Source of the DNA: CAZBZG01 sp964496245
GTDB lineage: Bacteria > Planctomycetota > SZUA-567
DNA: 21,920 nucleotides
Assembly: GCA_964496245.1 (NCBI GenBank)
Contig: CAZBZG010000046.1
Span: 1 to 21,920 of the forward strand
Direction of reading: 5' to 3'
Shown one piece after another: positions 1-8,000 of this stretch (the stretch's first letter is position 1; each line of letters starts with the position of its first letter). Made by a program: the position numbers and the translations under genes. The notes beneath the pieces were generated by a model that did no database searches, had not been told where the DNA came from, and was given only the letters and a program-made list of their open reading frames with translations.

Positions 1-2
1 CG

Positions 3-788
3 CCGCCGGCCCCGTGCGCACACGCGGATCCGGAGGTGGCGGCCGGCCTGCGCCGCCGGCTGCGAACCCTCCGAACGATCCAGGCGCTCGCGGAGACGGT
101 TCCGCCCGAACGCCTGCGCGTACGCCTGCACACCGTCGACGTACTCGAGGACCCCTGGGCCAGCGAACGGGTCCAGCAGCGTGCGTCCCAGGCCATCGAC
201 GAGCTCGAACGCCAGACCACGGACTGGTGGGCCGCGCTGCCGCGCCTCAGTCCGATCGACCTGTCGGACGCGCCCGTCGTGGTCGTGCTGGATGCCGTCA
301 GCCCGGACGTCTGGCTCGAAGCGCTCGCACGCGAGGCGCCGCTCCTCGCGTCCGCCGAAAAGACCTGGATGCGGCTCGAGGCCGAGGCACGCACCGGTCC
401 GGCGCTGAGCGCAGCTTTCGGGTTCGCGGAGGACGCGGCCGATGGCCTGGCCGCCCGCGGAATCGCCTACCACCGGCTGAGCGGGAACGACGCCGCCGGC
501 CTCCTGGATCAGGTGCCCGCGCTCACAGCCGACGGTCCCTTGGTCGTGCACGCGGCTGTGCTCGACCGCGGGGCCCACCAGCAGGGCCTGCGCCTTCCGG
601 ACATGCCCGACCTGCTCGCACGCTTCCTCGACCGCGAACTCGCCTCCCTGACAGCCGCCTGTCGCGACCACGGCCGGCGGCTCGTGCTCACCACCGACCA
701 CGGACTCTCCCGCACCCGGCGCGGACTCAGCCACGGCGAAGGCGGGGTCTTCGAGCAGGCCATCCTGCGCTGCGTCTGGCGGGCGTAG
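3..788 (+). CDS. PglZ-like / alkaline phosphatase superfamily protein, 5' end cut by window edge
   Basis: The reading frame is open to the left edge with no stop, so the gene probably begins upstream; a GTG at 36 is the first visible start candidate but need not be real. Numbering from that GTG (250 residues), the pattern resembles the alkaline phosphatase fold: a hydrophobic strand ending in VVVVLDAVSPD (Asp86, with Ser89 as possible nucleophile), then LDRGAHQ (Asp177, His181), TTDHG (Asp221, His222) and SHGEGG (His233). A D-x3-H, D-H, H order is the expected metal-ligand pattern of this superfamily. PglZ domains occur in BREX phage defence and in PorX-type response regulators, but no partner gene is visible to choose between these. 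Residues 1-70 are helical and charged, without a recognised domain. The gene is convergent with the kinase at 1069-3510. Superfamily call moderately sure; specific role unknown. Confidence 0.6.
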   Translation, partial: PPAPCAHADPEVAAGLRRRLRTLRTIQALAETVPPERLRVRLHTVDVLEDPWASERVQQRASQAIDELERQTTDWWAALPRLSPIDLSDAPVVVVLDAVSPDVWLEALAREAPLLASAEKTWMRLEAEARTGPALSAAFGFAEDAADGLAARGIAYHRLSGNDAAGLLDQVPALTADGPLVVHAAVLDRGAHQQGLRLPDMPDLLARFLDRELASLTAACRDHGRRLVLTTDHGLSRTRRGLSHGEGGVFEQAILRCVWRA

Positions 789-891
789 TGGCTTGGTTCA
801 GAACCGGACTCCCAGGCAATCCACTGATCGACAGCGTGTCGCAGTCTTCGGCCCGCGGCGTGCAACGAGAGGTATGCGGCGCTGGGTTCAA

Positions 892-969
892 ACCACGAAG
901 AACGCGAAGAACACGAAGGGCCTTGAGCTCATGCACTTGGTCCTTCGCGACCTTCGTGCTCTTCGTGGT
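892..969. repeat. Imperfect palindromic intergenic repeat, 28-bp arms
   Basis: Left arm 892-919 begins ACCACGAAGA; right arm 942-969 is its inverted complement with 5 mismatches, leaving a 22-nt loop. The arms are built from the unit CACGAAG/CGCGAAG, so the element is internally repetitive. It sits in the 280-bp gap between two convergent genes (stops at 788 and 1069) and could act as a transcription barrier for both. There is no T-tract. From memory, similar repeats built on the CACGAAGA unit are dispersed in PVC-group genomes; this was not checked. Confidence 0.7.
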
Positions 970-1068
970 GGAAACGCCACGCTCTACAGGAGCCCAAGGC
1001 CTCCAACAGAACCGGGCGCAGGCCGCACGCGGGACGCGACGGTCCCGAATGCGCGGCGCAACTGCGGG

Positions 1069-3510
1069 TCACTCCCATCCCAGCATGCGCCGGTGATGGC
1101 CGCGCCGCGGATCCTGGCGGTGGACCTTGTCGAAGGCGGTCTTGGCCGCCTGCCTGTCTCCGAGCGCGAAGCGGTAGAGCGCCACGATCAGGTCGGCGGG
1201 CGGCTTGGGGGCCTTGTAGCCCGCACGGAACAGACGCTCGGTCTCGACCGGCGACAGATTCGTCAGCGGCCGGGTGTAGACCATCTCGCCCTTGACCAGC
1301 ACCGAGACCTTGCCCTCCTGCACCCCCATGACGCGGCCCGTGATCTTCGTGTTCGTGCCGAAGACCAGCGTCACCTTCTCCTCGCGATCCAATCCCTCTA
1401 GCGACCGCTTGACCGCGGGGTAGAGTTCGAGCAGGGCGTTCATGTCGGCCTCGCAGTCCCGGCCCAGCCGGTGCAGTCCCGGATACCGGTCGTCCTCGGA
1501 CAGGCTCTTGGCCCACCGCAGGGCCTGCGACCACTCGAACGTGCGCAGGGCCTGCCGGAACGCGTCGATGAACCGAAGCCGGGCCCGCTGCTCGTTGCGG
1601 CGCTGATCCTCACGGCGTGCCTGGGCTTGCGGATCCTTGGCCGCTCCCTGCGCGCGCCGGGCTTTCTGTTCGGCGGCGAAGCGCTGCAGCCGTTGGCGGG
1701 CCAGCCTGGCCCCCTGCGTGTCCGGATAGACCTCGATCACGCTTTGCAAGGCCTCCGTGAACGCCACCGGCCCTTCGTGCATGCGCGCCACCGCCTTGTT
1801 GTACGCCTTCGTGGCTTCCAGATCCCGCTCGGCCCGCCTCTGCTCGCGCTCGGCCGCCTGTTCGGAACGCTGTTTCCGGTCGTGGGCCCGGAGCTCCTCG
1901 CGCACCGGACCCGCGAGTTCGCTTGTCGGATATTCGCGGACCAGACGACGGAGACAGGTCACGCGCTCCTCGCCTTCCATCCCCAATGCGGTCCGGTAGA
2001 GCGCCGCCGCCCGGCGGTCCGCGTTCGACACGTTGGCGAGCGCTCCGGTCTCCGCGCGCCGCACGGACGGCTCGGTCGCGGGCGGAGGCGGTTCCGGCGG
2101 GGGCTCCTCTTCGTCCATGAACCAGACCACGAAGGCCGCGGCAGCCAGCCCCGTGAAGAGCAGGAAGATGCCGACCCCCAGCAGGAGGGGCGCCAGCCGC
2201 GAGAGCGCGGCATCGTCCTGGCCCGCGCTCTCCAGGAGCTCCTCGTCCTCCGCATCGGTCTCCACACCCGGCGTCACCGTGTCCCAGGGAGCCGGGGTGG
2301 GCGTCACCGGCCCCGAAGGGGTCAGCTGCTTGCCCCGGGTCGGCTTGCGCTGGAAATAGGCGTCCATGTCCGCCAGCAGTTCGCCGGGCTCCTGGTACCG
2401 CTCGTCGAGATCCTTGGCCATCATCTTCATCACGATGGCGGCCGCCTGGTCGGAGACCTCGGGATTTGCCTCGCGCGGATCGGGCACGGACGAAGACACG
2501 TGCATCCCCATGATCACGCCCACCGAAGACCCCTCGTAGGGGGGACGCCCCACGAGCATGTGGAAGAGCGTGGCACCCAGGGAGTAGATGTCCGAACGGA
2601 TATCGATCACCTTCTTGCCCGCCGCCTGCTCGGGCGAGATGTAGTTGGGCGTGCCCATGATCTGGCCTTCGGTGGTCAGTCCGGCCACGTTGACGTCGTC
2701 CATGTACTTGACCAGGCCGTAGTCGGCCAGCTTGACGTTGCCTTCGCGCGTCAGCATGAGGTTGTCGGGCTTGACGTCGCGGTGCACGATGCTGCGGGTG
2801 TGCGCGTACTGGAGCCCGCGCCCCGTCTGGCGCGCAATGTCCATGGACCGCCGCTCCCCGAAGTGTCCGCGCTTCTTGAGCACGCGCCCGGCGCTCTTCC
2901 CGTGCACGTACTCCATGACGAAGTAGTGGCTGTCGCCCACCGCTCCCTCGTCGAACCCCTTGACGATATTGGGATGATCCAGATCGATGGCCACGCGCGC
3001 CTCGCGGTGGAACCGCTCCAGGAACTCAGGCCGCTTGCCGAGCCGGTCGGCCAGGATCTTCATGGCCACGGTCTTGCGGCTGGCCAGGTGCACCCCCTTG
3101 TAGACAGCGCCCATGCCGCCCTGCCCCAGTTTCTCCACGATCTCGTAGCCGGGAATGAGGAAGGCCACGCGCGAGCCCTGCCGGTGCAGGACCTTGGTCA
3201 CCTGCTTGGGACTGAGGAAGCCCTTGTCCACCAGAATGTCGCCCAGGCGCAGACGCGTGCGGCCGGCCGTGTGCTGGATCTTGAGCGCGCTGGCCAGCTG
3301 CGCAGTCGTGATGTAGCCCATCTCGACCGCAGCCTGGCCGAACGGAAGCTCAGCCATGTCCTGCTTCTCTGCAGGCCGCTGGCCGGGCGTATAGAGGACG
3401 GATCCGCAATGGCGGCAGCTGAAAGGCATGCCGGGGGTCATGCTGCCCGTATCGTAGCGGGTCTTGCACATGCGACAGATCACGCGGTTGTTCTGTCCCG
3501 TCTGTTTCAT
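1069..3510 (-). CDS. Membrane Ser/Thr protein kinase with zinc ribbon and GspE-N-like domain
   Basis: An 813-residue transmembrane kinase. Order of parts: zinc ribbon with Cys12, Cys15, Cys32, Cys35; a helical repeat at about 57-112 (FGQAAVEMGYIT and LGDILVDKGFLS) resembling the N-terminal domain of GspE/PilB ATPases; a Hanks kinase domain at about 122-385 with GQGGMG loop, Lys151, HRDVKPDN (Asp245), DYG (263-265) in place of the usual DFG, SPEQ and Asp307; one membrane segment at 439-464; then a Pro/Glu linker, charged coiled-coil and TPR-like helices, and a beta-rich stretch at 712-760 recalling SLA1-homology (SHD1) modules. The kinase should lie in the cytoplasm and the tail outside. An in-frame ATG at 3561 would add 17 residues, but it lies between the -35 and -10 boxes of the proposed promoter, so 3510 is preferred; its ribosome site is weak. 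It diverges from the ppiC-kinase operon. Substrates unknown. Confidence 0.93.
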   Translation of the reverse strand: MKQTGQNNRVICRMCKTRYDTGSMTPGMPFSCRHCGSVLYTPGQRPAEKQDMAELPFGQAAVEMGYITTAQLASALKIQHTAGRTRLRLGDILVDKGFLSPKQVTKVLHRQGSRVAFLIPGYEIVEKLGQGGMGAVYKGVHLASRKTVAMKILADRLGKRPEFLERFHREARVAIDLDHPNIVKGFDEGAVGDSHYFVMEYVHGKSAGRVLKKRGHFGERRSMDIARQTGRGLQYAHTRSIVHRDVKPDNLMLTREGNVKLADYGLVKYMDDVNVAGLTTEGQIMGTPNYISPEQAAGKKVIDIRSDIYSLGATLFHMLVGRPPYEGSSVGVIMGMHVSSSVPDPREANPEVSDQAAAIVMKMMAKDLDERYQEPGELLADMDAYFQRKPTRGKQLTPSGPVTPTPAPWDTVTPGVETDAEDEELLESAGQDDAALSRLAPLLLGVGIFLLFTGLAAAAFVVWFMDEEEPPPEPPPPATEPSVRRAETGALANVSNADRRAAALYRTALGMEGEERVTCLRRLVREYPTSELAGPVREELRAHDRKQRSEQAAEREQRRAERDLEATKAYNKAVARMHEGPVAFTEALQSVIEVYPDTQGARLARQRLQRFAAEQKARRAQGAAKDPQAQARREDQRRNEQRARLRFIDAFRQALRTFEWSQALRWAKSLSEDDRYPGLHRLGRDCEADMNALLELYPAVKRSLEGLDREEKVTLVFGTNTKITGRVMGVQEGKVSVLVKGEMVYTRPLTNLSPVETERLFRAGYKAPKPPADLIVALYRFALGDRQAAKTAFDKVHRQDPRRGHHRRMLGWE

Positions 3511-3548
3511 GGCAATCCCATGGAGATCATCGGCTTCTGCTCGTCTCC

Positions 3549-3577
3549 AGTATGGCCCCATCCCGGCGTGTGGTCAA
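3549..3577 (-). promoter_or_regulatory. Sigma70-type promoter of the kinase gene at 1069-3510
   Basis: On the minus strand TTGACC (3577-3572), a 17-nt spacer and CATACT (3554-3549) match the consensus at 5 and 4 of 6 positions. Transcription would begin near 3542, about 30 nt upstream of the ATG at 3510. That leaves the alternative ATG at 3561 outside the transcript. Confidence 0.5.
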
Positions 3578-3959
3578 GTCCGTTGTGCGGCCGGGCATGA
3601 ATCGGCCGGAGACGGGGCCGTCTCAGAGGGCGGGCCCGCGAGGCCCAGATTTCCCTTGAAGCAACGACCCCAGGCGGTTAGGCTTTCCCTTGTCCGCAGC
3701 CTCGATGGATAGACGGCCGGCCGCGGGCTGGCGTGTTGGAAATCTCCGTTCGTTTGGCCAGCCGCCCCCACGGGCCGGCCGCGTGGCCAGAGTTTGCGGT
3801 CCACGTCCGAGCGGAGGATTTCGGTTCCAGACCGACAGTCCATGGGGCCGGGGCACGCGGCCGGCACGGCCGCCGCCGTTCCCCAACGCGTTGGGCCCCG
3901 TGGCATTGCCGGCCGGGAATGGTTCGAGACCTCTGAGGCGCGCTTTGCGAGCATTCTCC
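3578..3959. other. Divergent intergenic region with a structured leader
   Basis: About 380 bases between the two kinase transcription units, with no convincing gene. Beyond the candidate promoter it holds inverted repeats. GGCCGGCC (3715-3722) with GGCTGGC (3726-3732) can pair with GCCAGCC (3757-3763) and GGCCGGCC (3773-3780). A second fold joins CATGGGGCC (3841-3849) to GGCCCCGTG near 3894-3902, around the 14-base palindrome CCCAACGCGTTGGG (3882-3895). All frames are open over long stretches here simply because of high GC. No known riboswitch was recognised. Confidence 0.4.
3656..3684 (+). promoter_or_regulatory. Possible promoter of the ppiC-kinase operon
   Basis: TTGAAG (3656-3661), 17-nt spacer and TAGGCT (3679-3684) form a moderate sigma70-type match. 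The start would lie near 3691, leaving a leader of about 270 nt before the ATG at 3960. It is the best candidate I found in this gap, but the -10 box matches consensus at only three positions. Confidence 0.25.
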
Positions 3960-5048
3960 ATGATCGACATCCGCCACCGAATCGCTCTGGCCGCGATCCT
4001 GTGCCTCGGCAGCACGGCCTGGGCCGGTCAGCATACCGCACTGCGCCACGCTATCGTGGTCGTGGTCAACGGGACGCAAGTCACCCAAGACGACCTCAAG
4101 GCGATGGCCACGTTCCTGTTCCGCCAGCGCTACGGCGACAACCCGCCCGAGTTCACGGCCGAGGAATTCGAGCGCCTCAACAGCGAGTTCCGCGAACACG
4201 GCGTGCGCGAGCTGATCAAGATGGAGCTCATCGCGGACGAGGCTGAAGACCTGGGGCTGGAGGCCGAACTGGAAGAGGTGGACAATCACCTCAAGGGACT
4301 GGGGACCCCTCCCAACGAAGCCCCCCCCCTGATCCGTCGTTTCGCCCGGTCCGAAATCCTCTTCGACCAGATCCTGGTCCATCACGGCACGCCCGTCCAG
4401 CGGCCGGGCCCGCTCGAGATCCGGCGGTTCTACCGAAAGAACACGGAAGCCTTCAAGCAGAACTGCTTCATCGTCGTGCGAAGCATCTTCCTGAGCGAGG
4501 ACAGCTCGCGCACGGACGAGGAGACCCGACGCCGCATGCACGAGATCCGCCAGCGCATCCTGCAGGAACCGCCTGCAGACCGGACCGAAGCGTTTGCCAA
4601 AGCCGCCCGGGCCTCGAGCGAAGACGCCTTTGCCGACAACGGCGGTCTCCTCCAGCTCTCCCGCAACCCGGAGGGCTGGTTCCCCCAGGAGATGCCCAAC
4701 CCCATGCTCGAAAGCGGAAAGACCCTGTTCCCCAAGCCCATGTACGACGGCATCCGCGGCCTCGCCCAGCCAGGCCAGCTGTCCGAAGTCATTCGAAGCG
4801 AGCGCGGCTTCCACCTTCTCTATTTGGAGAAGATGAAGGGCGGAAAGAAGATGCCCTTCCAGAAGGCCGCCCCCCTCATCACGCACCACCTTCGGCAGAA
4901 GCTGCGGCGGCAGTGTCTCACGAAGTGGCTCAAGAACAAGTGGGAGCGGAGCAAGGTCACGTGGCACAACGGCGAGCCCTATCCGCTCGAGAACCTGATC
5001 CAACCGCTGCAGGAAGAGACTCGCGTCGCCAGCCGCACAGGGCGGTGA
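3960..5048 (+). CDS. Exported parvulin-type (PpiC/SurA-like) peptidyl-prolyl isomerase family protein
   Basis: 362 residues. The N-terminus (MIDIRHRIALAAILCLGS, then TAWAG) is a clear Sec signal peptide, so ATG 3960 is chosen although the frame is open further upstream. Residues 30-165 form a charged helical SurA-like chaperone region with a VVNGTQVTQDDLK motif typical of these proteins. Residues about 168-292 are a parvulin domain: SIFLSED, FAKAARASSED, GGLLQ, and GQLSEVIRSERGFHLLYLE. His285 corresponds to the C-terminal parvulin histidine. The first conserved His of the usual ARHIL motif appears to be Ser175, so isomerase activity may be weak or absent. A basic C-terminal helix follows. The stop is 3 nt before the next gene's ATG, so the two are very likely co-translated. 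Probable role: folding of secreted proteins in the periplasm, perhaps for its operon partners (inference). Confidence 0.88.
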   Translation: MIDIRHRIALAAILCLGSTAWAGQHTALRHAIVVVVNGTQVTQDDLKAMATFLFRQRYGDNPPEFTAEEFERLNSEFREHGVRELIKMELIADEAEDLGLEAELEEVDNHLKGLGTPPNEAPPLIRRFARSEILFDQILVHHGTPVQRPGPLEIRRFYRKNTEAFKQNCFIVVRSIFLSEDSSRTDEETRRRMHEIRQRILQEPPADRTEAFAKAARASSEDAFADNGGLLQLSRNPEGWFPQEMPNPMLESGKTLFPKPMYDGIRGLAQPGQLSEVIRSERGFHLLYLEKMKGGKKMPFQKAAPLITHHLRQKLRRQCLTKWLKNKWERSKVTWHNGEPYPLENLIQPLQEETRVASRTGR

Positions 5049-5051
5049 ACC

Positions 5052-8000
5052 ATGAGTCCCACGGGCCAACCCGCCTCCGAGCATCAGTCGTCGTCCCCTC
5101 TGCGGACGGAAGCCCAGGTCCAGAGCGGACTCATCGTCTGCATGCTCTGCGCCCACCGCTTCGATCCCGGCGGCATCCAGGGCAACATGTACTGTCCGCG
5201 CTGCGGCCGTCGCTTCAACCCCTCCGCCGCCACGGAAGAGACCGTGGCCATCGCGGTCGGCCCCCGCGGGAGCGCCCCCAAGCCCCCCGAGATCCCCACC
5301 GCGGAAAGGGCCGAGAGCGCCGGCGAGCGGTTCGGCGAATACGACATTCTCTCGGAAGTCGCCCGCGGCGGCATGGGGGTCGTCTACCGGGCCCGCCAGC
5401 GCACCCTCAAGCGGATCGTGGCGCTCAAGGTGCTCCGCGGCGGAGATGGCGCGAGCGAAGAGGATCTCGAGCGCTTCATGCGCGAGGCCAAAGCCGCGGC
5501 CAGCCTCTCGCATCCCAACATCGTGCCCATCCACGAACTCAACGTCCACAAGGGACAGCACTTCTTCACCATGGACTACGTGGAGGGCGCGCCACTCGAC
5601 CGTCGGCTCGAGGCGGGCCCCCTCACGCCCTACCAGGCCTGCGAACTCGTCGAGGTCATCGCCCGCACGATCCACTACGCCCACACGCGGGAGATCATCC
5701 ACCGCGACCTCAAGCCCGCGAACATCATCCTCGACACCGAGGGCCGGCCGATGCTGACCGACTTCGGGCTGGCCGTCAACCTGACGAGCGACGTGCGCAG
5801 CCAGCGCATGACGCGCACGGGCGCGGTCATGGGCACCATCCCCTACATCCCGCCCGAGCAGGCCGCGGGCCGCGTGGAACAGATCGACGCCCGCAGCGAC
5901 GTCTACAGCCTGGGCGCCGTGCTCTACGAGATCCTGACGGGCCGCCCACCCTTCCAGGGCCAGACCCAGTTCGAGCTGCTGCGGAGGGTCATCCACCAGG
6001 ACCCGATCCCGCCCCGCAGGCTCTATCCCAAGATCCACCCGGACGTGGAAACCATCTGCATGAAGTGCCTGGAGAAGGATCCCCGCCGCCGCTACGAGAC
6101 GGCCGAGGCCCTGGCCGACGACTGCCGCGCCTTCCTGCACGGCGAAGTGATCCAGGCCCGGCCGGCGGGCACCGCCTACCGCATCTACCGCAAGGCACTG
6201 CGCTACCGGGCTCCGATCGTGCTGGTCGCCTGCATCGTGCTGCTCGCGGGCTTCGCCGTCGCCCTCTCCTACCGCGCCAGCCAGGAGAAGGAGAAGATGG
6301 AGCACAAACTCGATCGCACCACCTTCCAGAAGGAACTGGCCGAGATGAAGGTGGCCGAATACAAGGAAGAGCTGAACCGCACATGGCGGCAGGAATACGC
6401 GACCTCATTCGACAACCGGTTTCGCGCAACCACCAACCGCAGCGATCGCTATCATCCCTGGTACCACCCCAAACATGTCAAGCACCTGCGCAAGGAAGCG
6501 CGGCTCCACATCCAGGGCACGCCGCGGAAGCAACCCGACCAGGCGCTCTTCGGCATCCATCTCCCGGTGCCGCTCGACTTCAAGCTGACCGCGAACGTGC
6601 GCGTGCCCGAAGAGAATCCGGGCATCCTCCTGCTCCTAGTGAACACGGACGCCGATTTCCGCCTGAGCGAATCGACCGAGGTCGTGCGCCTCGGCGTGCC
6701 GGGGAACCCGGGGGCCAAGATCACCAAGGGCGAGGCCACGCTGGCCGAGGCCCCCACCTTCGAGATCGAGGCTGTGCCCCCCGACGCGTGGGACGCCGAC
6801 GGCGGGTGGCAGAAGGTCGTTCTCAGCCGCGAGGAAGGCGTGCTGCGGCTCTGGGTGGACAAGGCCGCGCCCGTCGAAGACGACGAGGCGGAGACCGCGG
6901 CGACAGAAGAAACGGAAGCGCCCGAAGCCGTTGCCGGGGCCGGTGCGCCACTGCTCCAGAACGAGGAACACGACATCGTGAGCGAGTCCGAGACGCTGCA
7001 CCTGGCCCTGGGCGCCAAGGGCGGCACCGTCCAGATCCGCAAGCTGGACCTCTCGGTGATGGGCTTGAGCCAGCCCATGATCCGCAGTCTGCTGGAGCTC
7101 GCGGGGAGCCTCAACATCCACAGCGAGCACAAACTGGCGCGCATGCTCTACGAACGCGTGGTGATCGAGAATACGGAGTTCCACGTACACATCAAGGCCC
7201 TGCGCGGATGCGCCCGGTCCCTGGCCGCCGCCAACCGGCACCGCAAGGACGTGCAGAAGCGCCTGCCCGCCGAATGCAAGGCGCTCGCCGAGAAGATCGA
7301 CAAGCGCCGCTCGCTCGAGAAGGGCGAGCAGGAGTTCCTGCTCGGACTCGCCTTCGCCCGCCTCCCGCACGCCCCGTTCAAGAAAAAGGCCATGGACTAC
7401 TTCGCGCAGGCCACGCAGGCCGCCCAGCCCGATCCGGCCGACTTCGTCCAACCGGATCGATGTCTGAGCATCGGACCCTTCCCCGCACCGGACGGCTTTG
7501 CCACGCGCACCGTGCTCGAACAGGAAGCGTTCAACGCAGAAGCCGTGTACGAAGGCATGCACGGTCAGGTGCGATGGACGCCCGTGGCACAGGCGAGCGC
7601 GCCCAGGGCATCGGCCGCCTTCCCCCAAAAGGGGCACCGCAACGCGGAAGCCATCTTCTACGTCCGCCGCCTGTTCCACTGCAAACGCGAACTGCCGGTC
7701 ACGCTCCGGGTTGGTTCGGATGACGGCTGCGTGGTATGGGTCAACGGCGAAGAGCTCTTGCGCCGGGACGTCGAGCGGGGGCTCGCGCCGGGGAGCGACC
7801 TGATCAAGACCACGTTCTTGCCGGGCGAGAACGCGGTCCTGCTCAAGATCCACAATCGCAAGGGCGCCTCGGGATTCTCTCTCGAAGCCGTCCCCGACCT
7901 GACGAACGAACCCGTGGGCCCGTGCGGCCTCCTGGCCCGGCTCGAAACGGCGCTCGTGTATCTCCGTCTCCGCGAGGTCGAGAACGCCGCGCGCCATCTC

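Noticed and set aside
14..1096. Open frame overlapping the PglZ-like gene and the 892-969 repeat
   Set aside because: It translates the palindromic repeat and low-complexity Arg/Pro sequence; the alternative frame carries phosphatase motifs.
3511..3561. Upstream ATG at 3561 as the start of the first kinase
   Set aside because: It lies between the -35 and -10 boxes of the promoter at 3549-3577, upstream of the likely transcription start; the zinc ribbon begins just after the ATG at 3510.
3678..6305. Very long open frame on the minus strand opposite the ppiC and kinase genes
   Set aside because: It is antisense to genes with clear domains, has no recognisable motifs, and its openness follows from high GC at third positions.
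4913..7723. 936-codon open frame overlapping the second kinase in another frame
   Set aside because: Pro/Arg/Gly-rich translation without motifs; the overlapping frame has a complete kinase domain.
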